Assembly (NCBI GenBank): GCA_015654535.1
Contig: JAATGU010000122.1
Span: 1-50,641, forward strand
DNA length: 50,641 nucleotides
Direction of reading: 5' to 3'
From: Bacteroidales bacterium
GTDB lineage: Bacteria > Bacteroidota > Bacteroidia > Bacteroidales > Bacteroidaceae
Shown: piece after piece, positions 37,701 to 45,741 of the stretch
How the letters are laid out: every line of letters starts with the position of its first letter
Position numbering within the stretch: position 1 is the first letter of the stretch
Notes under the pieces: generated by a model
Databases searched by the model: none
What the model saw: the letters and a program-made list of their open reading frames with translations, nothing else
What the model was told of the DNA's origin: nothing
Position numbers and translations under genes: made by a program

Positions 37701-37722
37701 TGTAATAAAAGTCTTTTTTCAT
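34702..37722 (-). CDS. RND efflux pump (second system)
   Basis: This 1006-residue inner-membrane protein has the duplicated RND layout with 12 predicted helices and two large periplasmic loops. Asp398-Asp399 (IIDDAIVVVEQ) are in helix 4, but helix 10 has Glu914 (GIIGENAIF) where drug pumps such as AcrB and the first pump here have Lys. It is the last gene of a channel-adaptor-pump operon; its ATG shares bases with the adaptor stop. The altered helix 10 residue and lipoprotein adaptor suggest a different subclass from the first pump. The substrate is unknown. Confidence 0.9.
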   Translation of the reverse strand: MKKDFYYTYKTPLLVIVALILLGGAFSLTQIKSALFPAITFPKIKVIADVGQQPVDLMTISVTRPLENAIKQVPDLRSVRSITSRGSCEISAFIDWNADINIAQQQVEAKINEIRNQLPQNATITVERMNPSTLPIIGYSLNSNKRSAMELKQLALYTIKPFLSKVEGVSDIRIIGGQTKEYRVILDRGKMSQMGLTSSMVKECINNTNFLLANGYLSDYRLMYLTVTDARITNLQQLGDIVIKNDGKRIIKLNDISKVEVHQAKEYIKVRANGKESIFIAVIQQPNANVSDISSKMVNQLNKLKDILPSDVQIKPYYVQADFVNDTIRSVTDCLWIGLLLAIIVVICFLKSWRASLTILITIPITLGLTSLTLYITGQTFNIMTLGAIAASIALIIDDAIVVVEQIYRTQEENPEESNKTVVHKALKYLFKAMVGSSMSTTLIFFPFMLMTGVTGAYFKVMTNTMIITLICSFLATWILLPVIYLFISGKEQKKKLKNHEVKERKWVGFFISRPYYSIAFIVIIVTMGAFAFPNLRTGFLPDMDEGSIVMDYNSPPGITLEETEKMLEKVETILAGIPEIETYSRRTGTQMGFFITEPNAGDYLIQLKKSRNRSTDKVIDEIRSKIESTQPALRIDFGQVIGDMLGDLMSSVQPIEVKIFGPDQEIIQKYSKSVAKIVEKTPGTADVFNGIVIAGPSIYIVPDFQKLAQYNISPSEFQFQLQTLLEGNEVGTVFDKQQLTPIRLIYNSDNNVSIQDLENSQVFLPNGQRKLLKEFARVKIKSGSSEVQREDLQTMGVVTARLDNGDLGGTMKKIQQEVQSKVSLPKGYSITYGGTYAEQQQSFKELLMILALSGLLVFTVILFLFKDVKVAFFILLVSVLGICGSYILLYITGTALNVGSYTGIIMVVGIIGENAIFTYLQFHESLLAMSRRHALIYAISTRLRPKLMTAIGAVIALMPLALGIGTGAQFHQPLAIAVIGGFIVALPLLLIVLPTLLYRIKPLHP

Positions 37723-38657
37723 TATTCCTTAGTATTTGCTTTTTGGATCGAGACTTTTGCAGTATCCGCTAAACCGTAATTACCTGATATTATGATCCGA
37801 TCTTTTTTGGCAAACAAGGGTTCTATAATCTGGACACGACCTGCACTTTCCATTCCCTTTTTTATATTGATGCGTACTGCCGTAGTATTATTTATCAGTT
37901 TCATAACCCAGAATATGGTCTGATTCTCATCCGATAGAATTGCCTGTTTGGGTAAAGTAATCGCTCTATTAATTTTCTTTTTAACCAAAACAACCCTTGC
38001 TATAAGGTTTTCGGGAAGATTGGGCAACTGCTTTATTTTGATAAAGACACGTTGCGTTTGCGAAACACTATCCAATTCAGGCATAATCTTATTTATAATT
38101 CCAATCAGCACTTTTCCGTCTGGTAAACTGATGTTTATTTCTTTATTATCCATCAAAATACCATTCAGTTCATAAGGCAAATTTAATACAAAACCAAAGC
38201 TATTATGATCACTGATTGTAGCCAAAATCTCACCTTCCTGAACATAATCTCCTTTCTGATGATTGAACATAACCACATAACCATTGGTCGGGCATGCAAT
38301 ATTATTCAAACCTGTAAAACGAAAAGTAGGATCTAACTTGTTTACCGTATTACCCAAGCTTCTAGCTTCTTTAGTTTGTAGTTGAAATAAGATTTCACCT
38401 TTTCTTACTTTATCTCCGAGCTGAATCCTTGACTTAAAAACATAACCATTAATGGTCGCTTTAATATCTGTTTTCAATAAATAGACCGAAGTTGCATTCA
38501 AGGTGATCTCTTCTTTCATTGATCTTATTTCGGGATTGGCAACAGTAACCGGGGTAATCGGTATCTGACTCTCGGAAGAGGAAGTTGAATCTTTCGTTCC
38601 ACAACCATCAATCAATAGCCCAACTGACAATAAGAATACGATTACTTTTATTTCCAT
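37722..38657 (-). CDS. RND periplasmic adaptor lipoprotein (second system)
   Basis: This 311-residue protein has a lipoprotein signal (VGLLIDGC, Cys19), then a lipoyl/hairpin/beta-barrel adaptor fold (GYVFKSRIQLGDKVRKGEI; TNGYVVMFNHQKGDYV). The coiled-coil hairpin is very short compared with the first system's adaptor. It is 1 base from the upstream channel gene and overlaps the pump gene, so the three are cotranscribed. Confidence 0.88.
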   Translation of the reverse strand: MEIKVIVFLLSVGLLIDGCGTKDSTSSSESQIPITPVTVANPEIRSMKEEITLNATSVYLLKTDIKATINGYVFKSRIQLGDKVRKGEILFQLQTKEARSLGNTVNKLDPTFRFTGLNNIACPTNGYVVMFNHQKGDYVQEGEILATISDHNSFGFVLNLPYELNGILMDNKEINISLPDGKVLIGIINKIMPELDSVSQTQRVFIKIKQLPNLPENLIARVVLVKKKINRAITLPKQAILSDENQTIFWVMKLINNTTAVRINIKKGMESAGRVQIIEPLFAKKDRIIISGNYGLADTAKVSIQKANTKE

Positions 38658-38658
38658 A

Positions 38659-39903
38659 TCAAGGTAAAATTAAATAATTCAATTGATTTATTAACAACAG
38701 TCTGTTGGCACGATTCTGAATATCTACCGCTCTTATATTCATATAATTAGTGACGGATAAAAGGAAATCTGTCATGCTCACTTCTCCTACGCCAAGTAAC
38801 AGTGCATTAGCATCAACTAAAGCCCGGGTATATTTAAACTGTTCGATGGCCATTGAAATAAGTTTATCGCAACGTTCTATCTGTTTTCGAAGATCCTGCA
38901 CCTGAAGTTTGTAACGCTGCCTGTAAGTGTCACAATACCTTTTACGGCTCTGGTCGTTCAGTTCATTCTGCATTAACGACATTTTTTTTTGCTTTCCATC
39001 ATAAAGAGAAAGGCTGATGTCGACGCCTATGCTGACACCAAAATTTTTATAAGCGCTCGTCATGAATGAAGATGAGTATCCCCCATTAGCAAATACAGCT
39101 ATTTTAGGTTTATAATTCAACTTTATAAGTAACTTGTTATTTTCATTTTTCAAGCTATCAATTACATCATTTCTACCATAGAAACTTTCTTCAAAAGAAA
39201 TAGGTGCAGATATCGCAATGGTTGGTGTCATTAGGGTGTCAGTCTCATTATTCTCAATGCCACTCAAATAATTGAGCGTACTCAGATTATTCATCCAGAG
39301 TGAACGTTGCTGCTCATTATTAAAAAGGTTTTGCTGCAACATTACCTTAAAACTAAGATAATCAGTCTGCCTGAGATTGGAACTTTTTGTTAGTTTTCTA
39401 AGAACTACATCTTCCTTTTGCAAAAAACTTACTATTTCATCAGAAAGATGAAGCGATTCCTGATTTAAAAAAGTGGTGATATATTGTTCTGTAATTGCTT
39501 TCTCAATCACATCTGCAGACAATTGTACCTGATTCTCTATGCTCTTTTTATCCAAAGAATAATTACCAAACTTTGTTTTAAGATTCTGGCGACTGATCAG
39601 TTGTTTACTAACATTTAGTATAGCGTCCGCCGTTTGCCCGTTTGAAATGGCTGAATCGTAACCAATCCCCCTATAAGTAGGAGAAAGCACAGTATTAAAA
39701 GTTGCCGATGAAGTTAGCCCATACGCCGCCCTAGTTTTAAGACTATCTAGCTCTGTGATTTTTATCTTGTTTCCCAATTCATAAAGTAGCGAACTATTAT
39801 TTTTGGCTTTTTGAATAAAATAGTTTAAATCCTTATTTTGTGCATAAACTCCGGAGCATATTATGCACAAAAAGCAACTTAATAAAAATGTTTGCTTTTT
39901 CAT
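38659..39903 (-). CDS. TolC-family outer-membrane channel (second system)
   Basis: This 414-residue protein has a signal peptide (ending near CSGVYAQ) and long helices in a TolC-like double repeat (LQVQDLRKQIERCDKLISMA; ALLLGVGEVSMTDFLLSVTN). It leads the second RND operon. No regulator gene is attached, unlike the first system. Confidence 0.85.
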   Translation of the reverse strand: MKKQTFLLSCFLCIICSGVYAQNKDLNYFIQKAKNNSSLLYELGNKIKITELDSLKTRAAYGLTSSATFNTVLSPTYRGIGYDSAISNGQTADAILNVSKQLISRQNLKTKFGNYSLDKKSIENQVQLSADVIEKAITEQYITTFLNQESLHLSDEIVSFLQKEDVVLRKLTKSSNLRQTDYLSFKVMLQQNLFNNEQQRSLWMNNLSTLNYLSGIENNETDTLMTPTIAISAPISFEESFYGRNDVIDSLKNENNKLLIKLNYKPKIAVFANGGYSSSFMTSAYKNFGVSIGVDISLSLYDGKQKKMSLMQNELNDQSRKRYCDTYRQRYKLQVQDLRKQIERCDKLISMAIEQFKYTRALVDANALLLGVGEVSMTDFLLSVTNYMNIRAVDIQNRANRLLLINQLNYLILP

Positions 39904-40087
39904 AAATTCTTCTTTTTATGAATTCAAACACTAAGTAAAGCACTCATTTTGTAGAAAAATTGAATATTTTGATGATACCACAACAAGCAATATGAAATTA
40001 ACAAACATTATATAGAATAAAATCATTATCACTCGTGCTTTGTGTTAATTCTTAAGAAGAAACGAGGCAAAGAAAAAAACTATTTTA

Positions 40088-40181
40088 ATCTCTCACTTCT
40101 CCTATTTTTAGTGAAATCACTAATCCATGGATAACTAAAAGGTGAGAAATGCAAAATCATCTCTCACCCATGTCTCACTTT
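40088..40181. repeat. Left end of the solitary VirE module: outer repeat, spacer, 28-base hairpin, inner repeat
   Basis: The outer repeat ATCTCTCACTTCTC (40088-40101) matches the inverted outer repeat at the other end (42713-42726) at 13 of 14 positions. A 39-base spacer holds two palindromes (TTAGTGAAATCACTAA at 40108-40123 and ATCCATGGAT at 40123-40132). The hairpin 40141-40168 has an 11-bp stem with one mismatch and the loop CAAAAT. An inner copy (CCATGTCTCACTTT) lies at 40168-40181. The VirE stop is 24 bases further on. The rest of the 39904-40204 gap is AT-rich with no other feature seen. Confidence 0.75.
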
Positions 40182-40204
40182 TCAGCGTATCTCCGTACCC
40201 TCTC

Positions 40205-42283
40205 TTAACGTTCTACCACCAGATAATGAACTCCGTTGCGATCCTTTTTAGTAAGAATGGAAAGCTGACGCAGAATTCTGCCAAAATGAATAATCTTGGT
40301 GGACGAAAGTTTAAAACCGCTCTTCTTTTGCAAACGTCCCAAAATCTCCACAGCAAGAAGTTTCTCGCACTCCTCTCCTTCTTCGGCTGCTCTGAAATAT
40401 TGATGAAACAGCTGTTCGGCAGGAGGTAATTGTTGAAATGCTTGGTTATTCTTGTTCACTTCCGCCTCTTCTTCCGAGTTAAACCAATAGCGTTCTCCGC
40501 CTTGAATCTCTTGCAAAGCTTGTGCATAGAGTTGCTCATAGTTAATGGTGGAATTAATCTTCACCGCGCCCGTCATCTGAATACAGATAAAACGCCGGCT
40601 TCCCGAAGTATCAGTGAGCAAATCACTGTGATTGCTAGTGGCAATAAATGAAGCATAACGACGCAATGCTTGCACAGCCGTTTGATGGGGTTTGCGAATA
40701 TTTACCACCGATTTTTGCAGAATGTGTTTCAAGAAAGCCTGATGGTTCACACTGATCTGATCGAACTCATCCATATTAATCAACGCAAAACGGTTGAGAT
40801 ACAATTCCGCATCACTTTTGCGGCCAAAGTCAATACTATCCGTATAATAGGCACGCAGTTGCGGTGGAAGTATAGAAAGGCAGAAGGTGGATTTGTTATA
40901 TCCCTGCGGTCCGATGAGCAAAGGTGAAGTACTGTTGGCATGATTTTTATCCATTCCCCGCCAATGCGCCACCATACAAAGGAACCAACGATGGAAGAAA
41001 TCGGCCCACTGATTGTTCTCACAAGGAACGGCTTCGGCTAACAACCGAATACGATCTTTTCCGTCCCAATGAGACAGATGAGAAAGATAATGATCAATGG
41101 GCGAGAACACCGGCACTCTGTTGGAATAAATGTACCGTTTCACATCTCTATCCCACAATTGCAAACCTTCTTCCAACGCATTAATAGCAATGCTATTCAG
41201 GACCCTTTCGGTCATAGAGACAAAGTCGAAAAAAAGAGAATTACGCTCCCTATACTCCACCTCAGTGGTCTGTACATTATAGCGGAATTCATACCTACGT
41301 TTCATAAATTCACTGGTTTGCATAGCCAATATCTGCTCATGCGAAATGCAAGGGTTGCCTCCGAAATTGCTTCCCACAAGATACACATTGTGAATTGTTT
41401 GCCGCACTTCCATCTCCCGGGGTTTGAGACTAAAGTACAAAAATACACCCCTCACCACATCTTCTTCGGGGATACCCGACTTAAAACAGTATCCAGCCAG
41501 AGTTACCAAGAATGGTTTCAATTTCTCCTCTTTAGTCACACTCCCCACTTCTTCCAAAGTAGCAGAAAAAGAAGTCTCAAACAACCCAGAAAGAGCAGTA
41601 TGCCGTGCCTGCCCCGGCATCAATTTTATCAATGAATTCATTTCCGTTGCATCTGCATCCCGAAGATTTCTTTCCAACTCCATCTCCGTAGGCTGTTCGC
41701 ATTCCACCGGAATAGCGTCAGGATTAAAGTAGAGTTCAGGATCGTAAGACATCCGGCAACCATATTCCAACGACGGACGACGGAGCGTTATAGAATAAGG
41801 TATAAGAGAACGATAAAAGTTGACCGACCAAGCATAAGCAACTCCTTGAAAAGCTTCCGCCTCTTCCCGTGTCTGAGGTAAAGAGCCATCAGGGCGAGTG
41901 AAAGCGACCAGCATTTTCACACTTTTACCTCCCGACCCGATGAAAGCTGCCATAGTCTGCGGAAATTCGGACACTTTCTGACGAACAGCCCTAGCCTCAT
42001 CCATTCCCACCAGTCCATTGATCTCCAATAACACAATCCCATTATAAGTCATCATCACTTGTATGCCGTCCACTTTCTTGAAAGAAGCCGCAAAAATAAC
42101 CTTTGGTACCTTCCGGGTCTGTAAGTTTCGCGCGTTCTCATCCGTGAATTGTAAATAATAACGCATCGTAGAAACCAACTTCCCATCACCCTCCGTTTTC
42201 ATATTCTCTAGCAACGTACCAAGTTCTACTATTTGTTGCGTTTTCCTATTCTCACTCTCTTTAATTTCTGTTACTTTCATCAT
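40205..42283 (-). CDS. VirE/BT4734-family primase-helicase-like protein (solitary copy)
   Basis: This 692-residue protein is a full-length paralogue of the partial gene at 1-1577, with stretches identical in both (NRFALINMDEFD; YYTDSIDF). It has the BT4734-like N-terminal domain (about 60-190, AFIGSGGKSVKML) and a VirE ATPase domain (about 390-600). The P-loop starts at G458, as in the paralogue, but reads GPQGYNKST: Asn463 replaces the Gly before Lys464. There is no HU-like partner. Hairpin repeats flank the gene on both sides. Function is unknown; it may be a replication or mobilisation protein with altered ATP use. Confidence 0.88.
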   Translation of the reverse strand: MMKVTEIKESENRKTQQIVELGTLLENMKTEGDGKLVSTMRYYLQFTDENARNLQTRKVPKVIFAASFKKVDGIQVMMTYNGIVLLEINGLVGMDEARAVRQKVSEFPQTMAAFIGSGGKSVKMLVAFTRPDGSLPQTREEAEAFQGVAYAWSVNFYRSLIPYSITLRRPSLEYGCRMSYDPELYFNPDAIPVECEQPTEMELERNLRDADATEMNSLIKLMPGQARHTALSGLFETSFSATLEEVGSVTKEEKLKPFLVTLAGYCFKSGIPEEDVVRGVFLYFSLKPREMEVRQTIHNVYLVGSNFGGNPCISHEQILAMQTSEFMKRRYEFRYNVQTTEVEYRERNSLFFDFVSMTERVLNSIAINALEEGLQLWDRDVKRYIYSNRVPVFSPIDHYLSHLSHWDGKDRIRLLAEAVPCENNQWADFFHRWFLCMVAHWRGMDKNHANSTSPLLIGPQGYNKSTFCLSILPPQLRAYYTDSIDFGRKSDAELYLNRFALINMDEFDQISVNHQAFLKHILQKSVVNIRKPHQTAVQALRRYASFIATSNHSDLLTDTSGSRRFICIQMTGAVKINSTINYEQLYAQALQEIQGGERYWFNSEEEAEVNKNNQAFQQLPPAEQLFHQYFRAAEEGEECEKLLAVEILGRLQKKSGFKLSSTKIIHFGRILRQLSILTKKDRNGVHYLVVER

Positions 42284-42331
42284 TTCTATTTAATATTATG
42301 CAATAAAAGTACTGCATGAATTCATTAAAAA

Positions 42332-42339
42332 CAAACATA
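42332..42339 (-). promoter_or_regulatory. -7 promoter element of the solitary VirE gene
   Basis: On the minus strand this reads TATGTTTG, matching TAnnTTTG. It would give a leader of about 40 bases. No clear -33 TTTG is seen. Confidence 0.5.
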
Positions 42340-42438
42340 GAAAGGACTTTTTTATTTATTTTTTTTACTATAATACAACTAGTTATCTAACCAGATTTAA
42401 CCTTTTATATAAGTCAATTATTCAAGAATACTAAGTCG

Positions 42439-42520
42439 TTTCACAGCTGTGGGATGATGAGCCTACAGTTGAGTGACCATCGTTTCACAGATCAGTGCCC
42501 ATGGGTTCACAGCAGTGAGA
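42439..42520. repeat. TTCACAG palindrome block upstream of the solitary VirE gene
   Basis: TTTCACAG occurs at 42439 and 42483, and GTTCACAG at 42505. Each begins a perfect or imperfect dyad: CACAGCTGTG (42442-42451), CACAGATCAGTG (42486-42497) and CACAGCAGTG (42508-42517). CCCATGGG lies at 42498-42505. The block is about 100 bases upstream of the predicted promoter. It parallels the CACCCGGGTG block of the first module in size and position, but is not related in sequence. Confidence 0.65.
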
Positions 42521-42624
42521 CTACTTATATTTCCAGAAGAAAGGAATTAGCTTTGCGTTTATAACGAGTTAGCTATCTATAAAAAATCAGATAAGCAGTT
42601 TTGGAGGAATAGGAGTAAAAGATC

Positions 42625-42726
42625 AAGGTGAGAGATGGTAAATGAGGATGAGAGATGCAAAAACATCTCTCATCACTTAGGGAGCCATATTTCAAATTGT
42701 TATTGAGAGTGTGAGAGGTGAGAGAT
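42625..42726. repeat. Right end of the solitary VirE module: inner repeat, 28-base hairpin, spacer, outer repeat
   Basis: The inner repeat AAGGTGAGAGATGG (42625-42638) is followed by the hairpin 42647-42674, a perfect 11-bp stem (GATGAGAGATG and CATCTCTCATC) with loop CAAAAA. After a 38-base spacer come the outer repeats GTGAGAG and GTGAGAGAT (42711-42726). The order mirrors the left end at 40088-40181. The remainder of the 42284-42762 gap is AT-rich. Confidence 0.75.
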
Positions 42727-42762
42727 ACCAACAAGGTGTTAAATCTCTGCTTTTATCAGCAA

Positions 42763-45318
42763 TTACTCTTTAATCATCTTTTGAGTGAAATTTCTCCGAC
42801 CGGTGTATACTTTTACCAGATAGCTTCCTTTATTTAGTTGACTCATGTCAATGGTTGTGATGTTGCCATCGGCACGTTTTACCAAGACGCCTGTCAAACT
42901 GTAAATTTCAACTTTTTTCACTTCTGCGCCGGAAGAAATAATCAAGCTGTTTATTACCGGATTAGGATACAATACTAACCCCGATGTTTCAACATCATGT
43001 ATTCCGATAGAAGTGTTATAAACAACACTCATATAGTATAAGTTTGAAGTATCACCTTTAGTGATAGTATGAAGGCCTGCATTAAGTAATACAGTTACAA
43101 TACCAGCTACAGCAGTATATGCCACTTCATCAACTTTAACAGTTTTAACAAAAGTAGCATCAAATACCAGTGTTAAGGCCCCTGTTTGTGCTGTTGTAAA
43201 TGTAATAGATGTACTGGTCTCCATTTTTAAACATTGTGTTAATGTCAATCCTGAATAGACTACAATTCCCGGCTTAGACTGCATATTTCCTGTAATGGTA
43301 TAGAATGTGCTGGTTTTGCCCGATGTTGTAAAGTTCTGTACCATATTTCCGGTGTCTGAAGAACTAACTGTGATGGTTCCCGATTCAGTAGCTGGTGTAC
43401 CTGTAGCTCCTGTCGTAGCAATAGAGTAAGATACAGTAGCCGTTGGAGTGCCCGAGATAGTGATTGTTTGAGCTGTAACATCTTTTACAAAACTTATTCC
43501 TGATTCAGGCAATCCAGTCACAGTAGCATCGGTTGCATCACCACCCCAATTAAAGACAATTGGGCTAATCGCTGTACCATCCGGCACTGTTTGGTTGTGG
43601 TTGGCAGGAGAAGTGAGTGTTTGACTGCCTTCACCCTGTACAGAAACCAGTTTAGTAGTATAGTTGGTAATTGCAGCTTTTAGTGGTGCATTTACCAAGT
43701 AGGAAGCATCATCTACCGCATTATTAAAATGCCATTTAAAATCGCCCCCTTTAACACGTCCTGCATAGACTGTATCTTTAGCCATTGCTACATCGGGGGC
43801 ATCCGGAATATAAGTTTTTACATATAATGAAGCATCTGTATCAAAGTTGTTGTATGTATTATTTCCTGAGAACGATTTCACAGTAGAAGGCACCTGATCG
43901 CCACGATTAGTTACCACATAAGCGTCAAAATCAGTTGTAGAATTAATAACTCCGGTAATATTAAAAGCAGGATTAGGATCACCATAAGCAACAAAACGCA
44001 TATCATTAGTTCCAGAAGTCTTATTAGCATCTCCTAAAGTAGCGTCGAAAGTATTATTGAATGCTTTAATAGTACCGCCAGCTTCGCTGGAGAAGGTGCC
44101 CTGATTACCCGGATCATTTTTCTGGGTGGAAGGATTCCAAACATCAGTACCTTGCAAAGAGGTCATCATAGGATGTTTACAATCACGGTAATAATTATTT
44201 TCTATAAATAACGATGAGCCCATCATTGAACCGGCTCCGTATTTTGAATTACCATCCAAATAGTTATTATAAAAGTGAACAGAATAAAAGCGTACACGTG
44301 GATGACGTGAATCGGAGTGATCAAACCAGTTATGATGATAAGTAACATACAAACCAGTCGTGGTATTTTCGCTCAATCCTAACAAACTACTTTTTCCATT
44401 GTCATGAAAGTGATTGTAAGAGATTGTAACATAAGTTGATCCTTTTATATCCATTGCGCCATCGCCTTTTACCTGGTCAGCGTCACTGCCTGCGTCGCCA
44501 TAGAACATATCGCAGTTGTGAACCCACACATAATCATTATCCTGTTGTAATCCGAAATCATCACCTGCGGTACTGTTACAATTCATTGCTGCAAGATTTC
44601 GTATTTCAACGTTTGATGCTCCTTTAACCCGGAATGACCAGCCATTGCACACTGCATCGTCGCCAACGCCTTCACAAGTAATATATGATGATGCGTTTTG
44701 CTTATTCGTAATAAGGATATCGCCATCAGCCATAACAGCATAATCAGTAATATTTCCTATTAAACGTACAATCAAAGGACGGGTATCATATCCTTTGCCA
44801 AAAGCTTCCATAATAGCTTCTAATCCAACACACGGATTGGAATTAGCCCCTGTTACCGTCATTGAAATCGTATTTTTGGTATTCTGTGTAATATAAAGAA
44901 TCACAGCACCATCTTTAGGTGTACCATCCGCTTTATAAGCACCCGGAACGCGTCCTCCGTTAAATGCAAATCCATTTCGGTCATGAGCTAAAACAGTAAG
45001 GCTTCCTGTCGTTGTAGCCGTACCCTCTACTCCCGAAATAACCGGTGCCACCCTAATCGTGTAAGTACCGGCAGCAAGCCCTAACACATCAGCACGAAAA
45101 TAAGTGCCATAACTGCGGATAAGCTGCGTGTCAATTTGTTTGTTTGTAATGCCATTGCCACTATAGTATACATTATAACTGGTAGCTCCGGCAACAGGAG
45201 CCCATTTCACATAAGCAGATTCGAGCCATCCGTCCGATTCATTAATGGTAACTGTTTGTGCCCACATAGTTGCTGAAGCCAATAAGACAATCATGATCAT
45301 TAGTACTTTTTTCATCAT
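42763..45318 (-). CDS. Secreted pectate lyase (PL1-like) with type IX sorting domain
   Basis: This 851-residue protein has a signal peptide (1-21), a fibronectin-III-like domain (about 22-112) and a parallel beta-helix pectate lyase domain (about 115-500) with the conserved Asp cluster (VKGDGAMDIKGS) and the catalytic Arg context SRHPRVRF. An Ig-like module (about 555-650, TITISGTPTATVSY) and a carbohydrate-binding-like module (about 655-770) follow. The last 70 residues (VLYPNPVINSL to the end) are a type IX secretion sorting domain. It should cut polygalacturonate outside the cell or on its surface. Confidence 0.88.
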   Translation of the reverse strand: MMKKVLMIMIVLLASATMWAQTVTINESDGWLESAYVKWAPVAGATSYNVYYSGNGITNKQIDTQLIRSYGTYFRADVLGLAAGTYTIRVAPVISGVEGTATTTGSLTVLAHDRNGFAFNGGRVPGAYKADGTPKDGAVILYITQNTKNTISMTVTGANSNPCVGLEAIMEAFGKGYDTRPLIVRLIGNITDYAVMADGDILITNKQNASSYITCEGVGDDAVCNGWSFRVKGASNVEIRNLAAMNCNSTAGDDFGLQQDNDYVWVHNCDMFYGDAGSDADQVKGDGAMDIKGSTYVTISYNHFHDNGKSSLLGLSENTTTGLYVTYHHNWFDHSDSRHPRVRFYSVHFYNNYLDGNSKYGAGSMMGSSLFIENNYYRDCKHPMMTSLQGTDVWNPSTQKNDPGNQGTFSSEAGGTIKAFNNTFDATLGDANKTSGTNDMRFVAYGDPNPAFNITGVINSTTDFDAYVVTNRGDQVPSTVKSFSGNNTYNNFDTDASLYVKTYIPDAPDVAMAKDTVYAGRVKGGDFKWHFNNAVDDASYLVNAPLKAAITNYTTKLVSVQGEGSQTLTSPANHNQTVPDGTAISPIVFNWGGDATDATVTGLPESGISFVKDVTAQTITISGTPTATVSYSIATTGATGTPATESGTITVSSSDTGNMVQNFTTSGKTSTFYTITGNMQSKPGIVVYSGLTLTQCLKMETSTSITFTTAQTGALTLVFDATFVKTVKVDEVAYTAVAGIVTVLLNAGLHTITKGDTSNLYYMSVVYNTSIGIHDVETSGLVLYPNPVINSLIISSGAEVKKVEIYSLTGVLVKRADGNITTIDMSQLNKGSYLVKVYTGRRNFTQKMIKE

Positions 45319-45580
45319 TTTGTTTGTTTTTTAAATGGTTGTTTTAGATTACTGGTTTTATTAATTTGTATAAGGCTAAATTACTATTTGGTTTCAAAAG
45401 GGATGTAGAAAATTTGTTTTATGATGTAGATTTTTTAATGGATTAATCTTTTCTATGGAAAAAGTATTTTACTTTCTTTTGCTACTCGCATTGTAAATCA
45501 AGCTTTACAACAGGCATAAAACGACTCGTGCTATTAACCTGAATGGAAAAAAGTCCGTAGATTACTTTTTAAAATAATTA

Positions 45581-45616
45581 AATCCCCTATTCTCTACTAG
45601 CGGAAAACAGGGGATT
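45581..45616. terminator. Hairpin in the phosphodiesterase 3' region
   Basis: AATCCCCT (45581-45588) and AGGGGATT (45609-45616) form an 8-bp stem with a 20-base loop. On the minus strand a T-rich stretch follows, fitting a secondary terminator. Confidence 0.45.
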
Positions 45617-45710
45617 AAAAAGTAAAAAGTTTATTTACAAAACTAATTTTAAATTTCAATTTATAGTATTCTGCAATTTATTGTTTGCATGTTAAAATAG
45701 AAATGAATTT

Positions 45711-45731
45711 CCCCGCCGCAAGCGGACGGGG
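45711..45731 (-). terminator. GC-rich terminator hairpin after the phosphodiesterase gene
   Basis: CCCCGCCGCAAGCGGACGGGG folds into a GC-rich stem with a one-base bulge and a two-base loop. It lies 11 bases beyond the stop codon of the minus-strand gene. Confidence 0.6.
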
Positions 45732-45741
45732 CATCGGAAGT

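Larger units (their letters stand above)
45319..45741. other. Gap between pectate lyase and phosphodiesterase genes
   Basis: This 423-base gap contains the hairpins at 45581-45616 and 45711-45731 described separately. The upstream part (45319-45580) should hold the pectate lyase promoter, but I found no clear -7 box there. No small gene is apparent. Confidence 0.5.
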
